Numbered from the stretch's first letter, positions 1 through 10,800 are shown. The stretch is 20,110 nt of DNA from Apostichopus parvimensis (GCA_000934455.1 KN887063.1:81973-102082); one strand, 5' to 3'. Notes: generated by a model from the letters alone, not told the origin. Numbers and translations: made by a program.

Positions 1-606
1 AAAGTATCAGGACCAATTAAGAAAAAAAAATGTATCAGGACACCAGTTCACCCACTTGGGACAATTTCTCTATACTGTACTTTCAAGTCCTGCTTTGAAG
101 CACTGGTACTGACAGTATGAGTATCATCTTTCTATGTGATAAAGGTTAGGAACTGTTCATACTGTCAGTATGAGTGCTTTGAAGCATGATATGAGAGGAC
201 AGTATAGAGTGGTATAAGCATTGGCAACTTGTGCCAACTTCTTGATCAGATAATTTTGGAATATGTAATGCGAGTTGTCGAGATAATTAGCGTATTACTT
301 TGGAAAAACAGGTTCACTTATTGAAATTGTACTGGTTTTTGAAACATTTACGTATAGAAGTTGCCTTAGCAGCACTTACAATCGAAATATTTCATCCTCA
401 ACGACCAGTTAAAGAAAGCATCATGGTTTGGTTGTAGTAATTCTCTGCACTTTTGGTCTTCATGTTAGGCAGTCTCTTTGCCTCCATATTGCTATATGCT
501 TACAAGAAGATTTAAGTCTATGGAGAAAAAAATTAAAAGGGGAAGAAAAAATTTGCTGGATTTATAGACTATATGTTGAGATTGTTTTTTTGTTTGATAT
601 CTACAG
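1..606. other. MAU2 intronic sequence, no exon found
   Basis: This AT-rich stretch precedes the first exon I can place. I looked for the preceding MAU2 segment (the family's GLYCVSVNCM-type helix and AEAQF motif) and did not see it, so it is most likely one intron running off the left edge. It contains a short palindrome, TCATACTG-T-CAGTATGA, at about 157-173. Confidence 0.6.
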
Positions 607-690
607 TATACCCAACAAGAAGAACTGTATCAGTTCATAGCACTAAACCTCGCTATTGTCTACCTCAGGTCGGGAAACAGAAGTCAAGAG
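607..690 (+). CDS. MAU2: MAU2 exon 1 of those visible (28 codons)
   Basis: The exon is bounded by an acceptor after a T-rich tract (TATCTACAG, ending at 606) and the donor GTAAGC at 691. It reads [20 protein letters not shown] and then RSGNRSQE, matching the vertebrate segment around HQELWAFIVTNLASVYIREGNRHQE. It starts and ends in phase 0. It is too short for an ORF scan: the longer open frame over the same bases (428-640) is in another frame. This is half of a TPR helix pair. Confidence 0.88.
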
Positions 691-3600
691 GTAAGCAACT
701 CTCACCTTCAAAGACAAAAGTCAGGATTTCATAACCAAGTGAAAACTGGCATTTGAGATTGATGGGGTCATACACTAAAACAGTATGCAAGAACAGCTTT
801 GTTTTTAAGTCATATCTACACGAAAAAAACTTCTTTTCAGTTTGGAGACTGAGTCGTCGCTGGTCACATTCTTCACAATTTGTTTTGGACAATTTCAAAT
901 GGTATATTGTCCCTTCTTTAAAGTTAATGCCTCAATAACTTCATATTAAAGTTTATAAGCTACTGACAGCCACTTGAAACAGTTAGCTTCACCATTTTAG
1001 CCAAACACAAATTAAAGAGTTCCACCTGTGAGCTTATCATTGTTAGGACAATATAAATCCTTTTGAAAAAAGTCATATATCTGTACTGTGCTGACATGTA
1101 CCATACCACAATGATCTGTTATTTATATTTACCTGTGTCTGATATGTTGATGTTTTGCATCCAATTTCATTTCCACTAATTGTGTCATTATCATTAATTT
1201 ATTTATTTTTTTTTGTCCAGCTTCTGACCCTGTTAGAAAAAATCAATCCAGAGACAACTACCATAACATCTCATAGTCTCAAAGCTGCAGGGTTCTTTGT
1301 GCTGGGTCTCAGAACATTCTTCCAAGCCAAGTACAATGAAGCAAAGTAAGAGTCTACTTTTAGGGGGTTTTTCTGCTCTTCTAAGCCGTTTTTCCTCAAA
1401 AAAAGGGAGCACCTTTGAAACCACTTGGTACAGTTGAAACAATTTGTACTTAGTTTTGAAAATTTTGAGTGAGTGTGTTGAATCAGAAAGATATGCAGTA
1501 GGCTAGGTTGAGTGTCGTACACACAGGTTAGGTATTGTTGTTGTGTTTGAAAAGTAGCATGATAAGATAAGGTGCAGAATTTGTGATTTCAGTAGACTAG
1601 TCACAACCCATCAATTCTACGGCAACAATAAAACACCTAATATATGCTCCCTTGGTGGTTTATGATTTATCTGCACATTGGCTGAAAGTCAGGAAATATC
1701 AGCACACACACACACGCATTTATCAAAACTTTGGGAATCAAATCACCTCATGTCAGTAAAGAAGTCTTCTATCAGATTCCATTGGAAACAATTTCATTTG
1801 AGCGATAAGTGATCCCCAGATACCCAGCTTGCTACTCTCAAGAAAAGCTTGGCGATCCAGTTTTGAATGACCACCCATAGTTTAGGAATTGGGGATTTAT
1901 AGAATTTGCACTGAAATATTATTTACTAATTACTTATGTGACACTGATGTGCAGTGGAAGCGGGTTATTTCCTCTTTTAGCAATTAATTTAAACCGGCTA
2001 CTTTAACAAAGAATACATCTTTGTTCATTTATTTTGGGGTGGGGTGGGGATCTTTTTCTTGATTTATCAGCCTGATATCTCAAACTTGTGTGTTAACGAT
2101 ATTTCCCTCTTTTCTTCTTGCCCTTGAAAGGCGGTACCTGAGAGAAACCCTAAAGATGTCCAATGACGAGGATCTTAACAGATTGACAGCTTGTTCCTTG
2201 GTTTTATTAGGTCACATATTTTTGTCATTAGGGAACAGCGGGGTAAGTCTCAAATTTGAAACTGGCCTCCTTAAGCCGGTCTGACGTCTTCAATTTCCAT
2301 TTATTTTTGTAATGATGGTATCAGTTTATTTTGTTTCTGATGAAGTTTGTTTTTCTTTCAGGATTGAATATGTGTAAACCCTTCCCCCCCCCCCTTCCCT
2401 CCTCCCTGCCATATTGAACTCTGAATACCCTTTTAGTTGTTTGACTAGGACTCAACTCTTTACATAATTGACTTTGGCTCTTTGATGTATGTTGGTAGCT
2501 ATTAAAATTCATATTGAAACACAATAACTGCTAGATATGTGAATTTTGTGAAAGGAACAATTTCCATTGGTGAAATGATATCATACAATCATTCCAATCA
2601 CACTTCCATATTCTTTGGTTATAATCTTGTGAAAGTGACTCGTTCTGTACTTCCAAGCCAAATAGCACAGTTTCCTGATCTTGGTAAAACTTATTATTCC
2701 GACCCATCCTGCAACCAAGACGTAGAACCTTCTTAGAAAAGGCCACTTAAGTATATCCTTTTAACAACAACAACAGGAAATAATATACATTGGTTCCTGT
2801 CTTTCATTGGCAGTTGTTGTAATGTGTTATTCTTCCTTCTATCATCTATTCTACAGGAAAGTATGAACATGGTTATGCCAGCAATGCAGCTAGCCAAAAA
2901 GATCCCGGACATGCACGTACAGCTCTGGGGATCAGCACTTCTTAGGGGTAAGTTTCTGGGGGTAGTGTTTGCTCATTTGTAAATGATCGGTATTGTGGTT
3001 ACCGATAATAAGTATTAGTGGTAAGCTACACCCATGTCTGTGTGCAGCTCTGGGATTTGTGTAGAGCTAGAGGTTGTCAATACTTCTAAGGAGAAAGTAG
3101 GGGTTATTTTTTTGTGGGGTGGGGGGTGGAGGGGATGTGGAGGTAATGTTTATAAGGTCAAAAATTATCGGTATGTGGTTAGAGTTCATAAGTTATAATG
3201 GTAAGCTAAACCCCATGTGTATGTGTAGAGCTCTGAGGATTGTGTTTGTGTAGAGCTCTGGGGTATAAGGGGTAACTTTAGTGCAGTCTGCATGTAGCTC
3301 TAGGGTTAAGCATTGATTCATTCTTGAGCGGTCTATGTACAGCTTTAACCAATCAATAGATCAATATGGCTGTTGTGGTGTGAGTTAAATATGATTATGA
3401 ACACTGGTATTAAGAGCTCCCTAAATAATACCTTCTCTTGAGGTCAGCAATCATGGGGGGGTTATTTATAATTCAGTCTGCGTACAAGTTTTTTATCATT
3501 ACCATATCCCAGTTATAGTACGAATAGGGTGGTTGTCAGACCCACTAGGGTACAGGCTTTGTATCTGTTCGACACTGGATTCAACTGTTTTAAGGTTTAA

Positions 3601-4938
3601 CAGTTGTAGTCTTTGTTTAGTGATCGTTTAATATTAGTCACTTCTTCAAAGAAAGAAGTCTATTCTTTTTTTCTTTTTAAATTACACTACAACTCTGTAG
3701 ACCCTTCTATTCATTTCAATGTGATGATGGTCATTATATTTCAGATCTGTACCACATGGCGGGAGACCCTACAAAAGAAAACGAAGGCTACCACCTCCAC
3801 TCCACTTTCTCTCAGCAACTCCTCAAAGATCACTTTCAGTCATCGCAACTGCCTCAGCATAACCTGATACAGGTACGTCACAAAAGAAAGCGATGCTCTA
3901 ATACCAACTATCTGTAACAAGTCCATATACTCTAATACCGACTATTGTAGATGAGTCCATATGCACTAATACCGACTATCAAAGACGAGTCCATATACTC
4001 TAGTACCGACTATCGGTAACGAGTCCATATTCTCTAATACCGACTATCGGTTACAGATCCATATGCTTTAATACCGACTGTCGGTAACAAGTCCACATGC
4101 ACTTATACTGACTATCGGTAACGAGTCCACATGCACTTATACTGACTATCGGTAAAGAGTCCATGTGCACTAATACCGACTATCGGTAACGAGTCCATAT
4201 ACTCTAATTGTACTTATACTTTGGAATATAGTATAGATTCTAGTATAAGATTTAGTTCTTGTATTCATACCAAGGTGAATTACATTTGTACTTATGGCGT
4301 TTCATTATTACTAAAAAATTTGTTGAGTATGATGAGTAAATGACGAGACAGTAAATGAGGAAACTGTCTATCTCAAAACAATGAGATATCTCAAATGTGA
4401 TACTGAGTATGGTGAGAATGCCGGAAATAGAAAGTTGTTCTCACATACTGGAACCAAATTCTTCACAGCCACAGATAAGTCATGATAAACATCCATCAGA
4501 TCTAATTGGTCATAGATGTTATTGTCAAGCTGTTATTGGTCGTATATCTGGCCGTTTGTGTCAATCATTTTTTTTTTTTTGAAGGTATTGGGGGTAATCT
4601 TTGTGTGACTTTTGAGATTTTTCATGACTTGCTTGCGAATCTTAACGTGCTAACAAAATTTATAAAAGCATTTCAAACGAAAATTCATACAGATTCTAAT
4701 TAATTTTGCTACTGTCAGGCATTAAGGATTGGTAAGTTAGACAAGGGAAGGGGTAATAATTGATCATCCTTTAAATTCCTATGTATGTGTTGTTGTTATT
4801 TCCTTTGCAATCCAGTGGACAGAGGGATCGATTCCTCCTCAACACCTGCGTTCCAACAGTGCAAACAACTCCAACGGTGCAAGCAGTAGTTATATGTCAC
4901 ATCCTCAGACAGATTTGTCTCGTCAGCCTTTCTCGTAG
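607..4938 (+). CDS. MAU2: MAU2 chromatid cohesion factor (SCC4), C-terminal 220 residues, six exons, 5' end outside window
   Basis: MAU2/SCC4 is the TPR-repeat partner of NIPBL/SCC2. Together they load cohesin onto chromatin in the nucleus, for sister-chromatid cohesion and loop formation. Joining 607-690, 1221-1345, 2131-2242, 2857-2947, 3745-3872 and 4816-4938 gives 663 nt: 220 residues and a TAG stop, with GT-AG borders and no frame break. The product aligns, from memory, along its length with the C-terminal third of vertebrate MAU2 (about 613 residues). The best-conserved blocks are [45 protein letters not shown] and HNLIQWTEG. The helical pairs look like the last TPR-like repeats of the cohesin-loader domain. 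The final 40 residues are low-complexity (Ser/Asn/Gln) and probably disordered, as in vertebrates. The upstream exons, about 390 residues, must lie left of the window. I saw no frameshift, so this looks like an active gene. Identification is by recognition, not by a search. Confidence 0.95.
1221..1345 (+). CDS. MAU2: MAU2 exon 2 of those visible
   Basis: The acceptor follows a strong T tract (TTTTTTTTGTCCAG, ending at 1220). The donor GTAAGAG starts at 1346, splitting the Lys codon after two bases. It encodes [11 protein letters not shown] through AKYNEAK, matching vertebrate SLLERINPD to GRYNEAK. It enters in phase 0 and the split AA|G codon is completed by the next exon. Confidence 0.94.
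1702..1714. repeat. Short (CA)n microsatellite in MAU2 intron
   Basis: Six to seven CA dinucleotides in the intron between 1345 and 2131. Confidence 0.75.
2131..2242 (+). CDS. MAU2: MAU2 exon 3 of those visible
   Basis: The acceptor is TTCTTCTTGCCCTTGAAAG (ends 2130) and the donor is GTAAGT at 2243. It encodes [15 protein letters not shown] and [19 protein letters not shown], the most conserved block of the protein, nearly identical to vertebrate MAU2. It ends in phase 0 after a Gly codon. Confidence 0.96.
2857..2947 (+). CDS. MAU2: MAU2 exon 4 of those visible
   Basis: The acceptor is TCTATTCTACAG (ends 2856) and the donor GTAAGT starts at 2948. It encodes [19 protein letters not shown] and [11 protein letters not shown]. 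It ends one base into an Asp codon finished by the next exon. Its last ~30 bases and the donor region appear in decayed form again in the following intron. Confidence 0.96.
2981..3270 (+). repeat. Two decayed tandem copies (about 182 bp apart) in MAU2 intron 2948-3744
   Basis: The stretch from about 2981, with ATCGGTATTGTGGTTACCGA and a later TGGTAAGCTACACCCATGT, is repeated from about 3162 as TTATCGGTATGTGGTTAGAG and TGGTAAGCTAAACCCCATGT. Both copies end in a GAGCTCTG/CAGCTCTG-type block (about 3042 and 3224). The similarity reaches back into the exon before this intron; see the finding on exon duplication. Confidence 0.7.
3745..3872 (+). CDS. MAU2: MAU2 exon 5 of those visible
   Basis: The acceptor is TCATTATATTTCAG (ends 3744) and the donor is GTACGT at 3873. 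It encodes [20 protein letters not shown] and then [20 protein letters not shown] with LIQ. This matches the vertebrate segment from LLRDLNKACG to PEHNLIT. It ends in phase 0. The open frame at 3613-3867 is a different frame of the same bases. Confidence 0.95.
3897..4202 (+). repeat. 34-bp minisatellite, nine copies, in MAU2 intron 3873-4815
   Basis: Nine head-to-tail units of exactly 34 bp run from 3897 to 4202, with a broken tenth start at 4203. The unit is roughly TCTAATACCGACTATCGGTA followed by ACGAGTCCATATAC. Units differ by 1-8 substitutions and I see no length changes. Many units hold the palindrome TACCGA-CTA-TCGGTA. The array begins 24 bp after the splice donor at 3873. Confidence 0.93.
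4203..4815. other. Rest of the last MAU2 intron
   Basis: AT-rich intronic sequence with no exon-like block. It contains a T run at 4567-4580 and ends in the pyrimidine-rich acceptor of the terminal exon. The open frames at 4397-4703 show no family resemblance and no codon signal. Confidence 0.6.
4816..4938 (+). CDS. MAU2: MAU2 terminal coding exon and stop
   Basis: The acceptor is TTTCCTTTGCAATCCAG (ends 4815). It starts with [12 protein letters not shown], the counterpart of vertebrate WTDGPPP. It continues through a Ser/Asn-rich stretch to SRQPFS and TAG at 4936-4938, 40 residues in all. Beyond the WTEG block it is poorly conserved, as expected for the tail of this family. Confidence 0.93.
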   Translation, partial: WTEGSIPPQHLRSNSANNSNGASSSYMSHPQTDLSRQPFS

Positions 4939-7400
4939 CTACACGGTGCCTCAAGATTTTTAATACTGTCACGTCTCGCATGGATGGCCTTTTTTTCTTT
5001 TTCTTTTTTCTTTTTTTGCACAAAACGGTCATTCTCATTCAATCCAAAGTCTTTTAAAAAACAAAAACAACACAAACAGTTTTTTTTAATTTTTTTTGCA
5101 AATGCAAGTTGTCTGAAATCAAACTATTTGAATTTTATGGATCTTTTTGGTTTTTCTTGACTGAGAGGTTATTTTTTTAACATAGAACAGAAGTGAAAGT
5201 TGGTCATGCTGGATGTCGAGTCATTCATTCTAAATGGAGGATGAATCCTGGAACCTTTAGCCCCACCCTCTATATTTCCTTCTTATCATTTGCATCAGTT
5301 GTGTGAAGAAATAGACAATTTTTAATTTGGGTAAGGAAGGAAAATTTGTGAAACATATTCTGGGGTAGAAAAGGAAATATGAAAGATGTTATGGATGGAG
5401 CCTCTGATGCAATGTTCAGGATACATTTTAAACTACCTCCATGTTACTGGTCCTTCGGGAGAAAGGAGTGTCAAATATATCGCCTCTGAAATGGTTGCCC
5501 TGTTTTCGTCACAAGAACTGAATTCCTGACCCAGGTTCATTCTGGAAGAAACACAAACTGGTGAGTTTTATCAAAAGCCTTCCATTTTGTAAAAATCCTT
5601 GGGTTTTATATGAATTTACCAATAGGTAATGACAATTAATTTTTCCCCTTTTGTTATTTCCTAGTTTTAAACAAAATATGAAAGAAAAATGGAGAGACAA
5701 TTTGACAATAAAGAGATAAGAATTGAAATGTATGAAATATCTTAAATGAAGCACAGCAGTCCTCATTGCTGTGTTTATGTCTTACAAAAAGGTGCCAAAA
5801 ACTAACCTGCAACTTACAAGTTGACAAAACTTTGAAGTTTGTTTTCATTCAAAATTCTAGAATGATAAGTTTAATTTTATTAATTCTTTATTAATAATTA
5901 TAATAAATCATAAAACTATATTTTATAAGGCGCAACAATATCCATCGACACAATGTTCATAGATGCTATTGCAAACTACAAACCAATTAAACTTTTAATC
6001 TTTCTACTTTTGAAACTTGTTAATTTTCTAAAAATTATAAAATTACAAAAATTAGATATTAAAAGCAGTTTTGAATAAATATGTTATTCTTTGTTATCTT
6101 TCAGGAACAACCATCCATCACCAAACATGAGATGTGCTTTTTTAGCTCACTGTAGCAGGCAGTCCAACAGGTCAAAATCACTGGTAAATTATCATAAGGT
6201 GTTCAAATTTGGTTTGCACTGAACAGCTGCATAGAATCAACCAGTATATAGAACCAGAGGACCAACAGACTATAGGACTGACCATACAGATTTATCTATG
6301 ATCTAGCAAAATCATATGGAATTATATTCATAGGAAGAGAGATGGAAAGGGGAATGAGAGGGTGTAGGGGAGAGGGTGTAGGGGGGAGGCGAGGGTGTAG
6401 GGGGAGGAGAGGATGTAGGGCAATGGGAGGGTGTAGGGGGAGGAGAGGGTGCAAGGGGAGGGTGTGCATTGTTTAAGTGGATTTAATTATCTCAACAAAG
6501 GGACCAAATTGAAGTTTTACTTGTATGAGTATAAAGGGAAAACTGGATAGTATAGAGGGAAATACATTGTTTTAATCAGGGGCATCTATGGTATGGGAAT
6601 TCAACCAATGACATTGAAGTAAGATTGTCACATGTCAGAATGATTAAAAAGTGTCAAAAATTATTTTAAGAAATGATTAAAAATGACAAAAGGTTAGGAG
6701 GAAAATGGCATTGGAGATTATATTGTCGGCCTCTGTACCTTGAAACATTATTGGTTGTTGTTCAGGTGCTTTTCTTGAATTTGTCTTTGAATTATGGAAC
6801 GGATCCTCCCTTATATATCTTGAAATAGCGACCATTTATTGTAATATGTTACTGATTCTATATATTCTGCATTTGAGAAGTACCCACTTAAATATGATTA
6901 CTGCTGCTGTTAACAAAAATTTTAGAGTAACAAATGGTTTGGAGCTGGGACAAGTAGTATTTGAAAAGTGTTTTCATTCTGATAAGATGTACCTTCATTA
7001 CATGGTACCTTTCATTTAGGAGTAACTTATCATTAGGAGTACCATTTAATCAAGCAAATCCACAATAACCAACTGTTATATGTCATTGGGACTGAGGAAG
7101 TGAGCTGTTTACTTATCATGTTAACATGAATATTCATTTACTGAGTTTCTATATTAAGCTCCCTTTTGTGTTGACTTTGGAGCGATTCTGTTTGTACTGG
7201 TTGGGTGAAGGATGGGCCTCAATAGTTTCTATCATTACTTTGTAGCAAACAAGAAGTTTAGTAGTGCACTTTGAACTGACTGGTTTGTGATGTCTAAGTC
7301 ATTCTCACAAATTCACTTGATATTGATTCAGTTTGTTTAAGACCAAGGAGAAAGATACATATATTGTACTGTGCTGTACTGGTTAAGGAACTGACATTGT
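4939..7400 (+). other. MAU2 3'UTR and downstream flank
   Basis: This non-coding stretch follows the MAU2 stop. It has long T tracts at 4989-5098. The first canonical AATAAA after the stop is at 5707-5712, with others at 5902-5907 and 6074-6079. A strong donor (CTG|GTGAGT, intron from 5561) and a strong acceptor (TTGTTATCTTTCAG, ending 6104) bracket a very AT-rich block, so either a spliced 3'UTR or early polyadenylation is possible. The true transcript end cannot be fixed without RNA data. Confidence 0.5.
6350..6467 (+). repeat. G-rich minisatellite (GGGTGTAGGGGGAGGAGA type)
   Basis: Six or so irregular units of GAGGGTGTAGGGG(GA)n lie in tandem with lengths of about 15-27 bp. One unit is altered to GGATGTAGGG and the last to GGGTGCAAGGGG. 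Many runs of three or more G on the + strand give G-quadruplex potential in DNA, and in RNA if this is transcribed as MAU2 3'UTR. Confidence 0.8.
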
Positions 7401-7410
7401 ATAGCTACTG

Positions 7411-7860
7411 CCATGCCCCTATATGATACTGTTATGATACTGTAATGCCCTAAACTGGTACTGTAATGCCCGATAATGATACTGTTATGCTACTGTAATG
7501 CCCTATATTGTTATGCTAACTATAATGCCCAATACCGATATTGTTATGCTGTTGTAATGGCCGCTTCTGATACTGTTATGCTAACTTTAATGTACTGGTA
7601 CTGTTATGCTAACTGTAATGCCCGATACCGATATTGTTATGCTGCTGTAATGGCCAGTACTGATACTGTTATGCTGCTGTAATGTACTGGTACTGTTACA
7701 ATACTGTAGTGTACTGGTACTGTTATGCTACTGTAATGCCCTATTGTGATACTGTTATGCTACTGTAATGTACTGGTACTGTTATGCTGCTGTAAAGCCC
7801 TATGCTGATACTGTTATGCTGCTGTAATGCCCTATGCTGATACTGTTATTGTACTGCACA
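7411..7860 (+). repeat. 27/32-bp compound minisatellite (GATACTGTTATGCTGCTGTAATG family)
   Basis: About 14-15 tandem units begin GATACTGTTATGCTACTGTA and continue with ATG. They end either in CCCTATGCT (32-bp form) or in TACT (27-bp form, followed by GG instead of GA). The two forms alternate irregularly, and a sub-variant has GCTAACT in place of GCTACT. The open frame at 7476-7682 (repeated CYANYNAQYRYCYA) is only the array read through one frame. Confidence 0.9.
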
Positions 7861-10800
7861 GCTGCTTTACTATACTAATACTGGACTAGCATTGCACTAT
7901 ACTGCAATGGTAATACTGGAATTGTTACTATTCTACAACTGTCCTTATATAGTACTAGTGGTAGTGCTAGGATGTTAAAAAAAGGGGAGAGGGGATTTAT
8001 CCCAGTCAATTTATTTTGAGGGGATTTTCATTTTTTGGGGGGGAGGGGGGGTTTATGATGTTTATTAGTTAGATATGTGATATGTGTACATCGAAGCCAG
8101 TGTTTTCTTTTTGGAAAGATTTGACCAATCACATCACTCCTAAAAATCAAAACAAAATACAAAAGCAAACCTTTATAAGATCCGGCTATGGCAAGTTTTG
8201 TGACTACAGTAATGGTGCAATTTGCGGGAAGTACCAGTAATTGTTGCAGGTGATTTCCCCCAAGAGAAATTATTTTGGGGAGACCCTCCAGGTAAATTGC
8301 GGGGAATCCCGCAATTGCGCGTCTTATTGCGAACACTTGACTATGGTAATGCAAACAGTAATGACAGTAACAATTATTTTCAAAAATTTCTTTTAATTTG
8401 TGCTCAGAATTTCAAATATTTTTACTTCCGTTATGGGGCAGTGAAGTTTCATTAGTACAAATGGAGGATTCGGGGAGACAGTTGGGAACTCATATTTGGT
8501 GTAATTATAACAGGGTATTGTAATCAGTGTTGAGTGGCTTCCATTAATAATATTAAGCAAACCAAGATCCAAAGCAGTTAAAATTAAACTTACTTTTCTT
8601 TGATGCTGTTACATTGGCCTACATTGGGACTTCTACGCATTTTCACTGATATTAAAAAGAGCAAAGTTTGGCATTCTTTTCCCTGATCTCTCAGAACCCA
8701 CAGCTAGTATTTTGTCTCGGGTTTGAATTAAGTTTAGTGCATAATAGTACAAGCCATACAGGAAACACTGTCAAATGAAGTAAATTCTGTTATTACAAAT
8801 TTTGGAATCCGTTTATTCCTGTAGTCCTTAATAGTGTATTTAACTTTTGCTGGGTTTTCATTTTACATGAAATAACCCCCATTTGTAACTTGCTTCCCGT
8901 GGTCGGTGGGTTTGGGAATACAAATTGTCAGACATAAGGTAGAGGAACAATTTTTTCCCCTTCCTTTCCCCTTTGAATATATCCCTGTAGAGTGTTCCTT
9001 GCCAATTATGTAAGACTCACTTGACTGGCCCTAAACTATTAGGGAAATATTTGAGAGGAGGGTGAAGGGAGGGGACATCCAATATATCAGAAAGACTCAA
9101 TTGAAGTTTTCCTTGAAATGTTAATCAGTGAATCCAAATTGCAAAACGAAACTACTTTTTCACTATCCCAACCCCCTCCCCCTCTCTTCCCCGCCCCGCA
9201 TATCCTTTCTCCTATGTTTATGTTGTCACTGCCCATGTAGGTATCACAGCATGACCAGCATTCACATATTTCTTTTTAAATATATTTCAAGACTTTAGAG
9301 AAAATAGAAATGTTTTTTTTTTTCTCATATTTTTTTCTTTCTATATCATGTTCATAATACCATGTATTTATATCATTTCTTTTTTTGTGAAATGTTTTTT
9401 TTTTTTTTCATGTTATAAAGTTCTTACTGTCTATACTGTACATATGTAGCTACTTTTTTGTCAGTGGTATACAATTTTTTGTAAACTATGTACAGACTGT
9501 AAATTTATCAATGATAACAATGAAGTACAATACTAATTGGGTGAACAATGGAAAGGACACAAATTTATGCCCTTGTCATTTTTCCCCCCTTCTGTTCAAA
9601 ATGTATTCGTTTTTAAGTTCACCGTTCTAATTTTTAGTGGCGTGTGCATCTGCAAGGGGAGGGGGGAGGGGGCATCGGTGACCATTTCTCCCTCTTCTAT
9701 CATCAGTCAGTAAAATAGAGGTTGCTACTCATTGAGGTTAAGGCTAAAGAACATGCTACTACAGTCTAGCCAGTTCAATACTACACCACATCCCTACCAA
9801 AGCACCTTTAAGGTAAGTCAGCAAAGATAGAGCTTGGGCTCGAAAAACCACACAACCTGACCCTCCCTCAACCCAAGTCCCATACCAGAAGAACCATTCC
9901 GCTGCGGTTCATCATGTGCCCGTTTCATTTGAAGTACGGTGGCTACCACACAAATACAAAGTCTTTGGCTTAGACGACCTTTGCCATCAGTATGCCTACT
10001 AGCTCTCTATTTGTAAATAGCGCCATCGATGCAGCGCCCGTTAGTTCAGTGATAAAACGCCAAGCAGTGATGTTACTTTATTATAACAAGAAAATTCAAA
10101 CGGTTAAAGAGACTTAATTCTTGTCACCTTTTCAGAAATGAGTAATGTCTTCTTGAACCCATACGATATATTTCTACGATATGTTTCCTCTGACCATCCC
10201 TTTAAACAACACAGCTTCTTCCCATCTTCAGAGAACTCCCTCCTAAGCCTTCCGCACTAGCGCCCTCGATCATTTCAGGTTACTGACATCTCCCAAGCAC
10301 TTGATGAGTGATAGCAGGGACCATCTACGCGAGCGTTCAAATTAGTAACTATTTTGTAACATAATAAAAAAAAATTAAGTAATTATTAATAAAATAATTA
10401 GTAACATAACTAATAATAATTAGTAACAAATTAGTAACGACTCGTTTATCTTAGTACGATATTTACCTGATTATTTGTGCTGAACCTTTCAACCGCCCCC
10501 ATTCACACAGCCTTGTACCCCCCCCCCCCCCTCCACCCTTCTCTTACCATTTCCCGCCCTTCATTTCTCTTTTGTTTCCATTTTTGCTCTTTGTTTCTCC
10601 TCAATTCTTTTGCACTTGAAAATGAGACTGATGGTCAATGCGAAGTTGGCAAGGAACTGATCTAATCGGGTAGGTTTATAGGCAGGGGTCAGGGATGATT
10701 TGGGGAGAGAAGGGGGTTATCACAATAAGTATCTTTCTCAATTGCACAAGACCCATGATCAAGATAGAGTCAGAGCAAAGAAGGAGACAAATACAGCCTC

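Noticed and set aside
428-640. 70-residue open frame at the left edge
   Set aside because: It overlaps the true MAU2 exon 607-690 in a different frame and has no family match.
3897-4202. CRISPR-like array
   Set aside because: The whole 34-bp unit repeats without unique spacers, and the array lies inside a spliced animal gene. It is a minisatellite.
7411-7860. CRISPR-like or protein-coding repeat
   Set aside because: No spacers are present, and the frame through it (7476-7682) just translates the DNA repeat and is closed by stops in the unit. It is a tandem repeat.
8028-8354. 108-residue minus-strand open frame
   Set aside because: It ends in PPLPPKK from a G run, resembles no family and lacks splice sites that would extend it.
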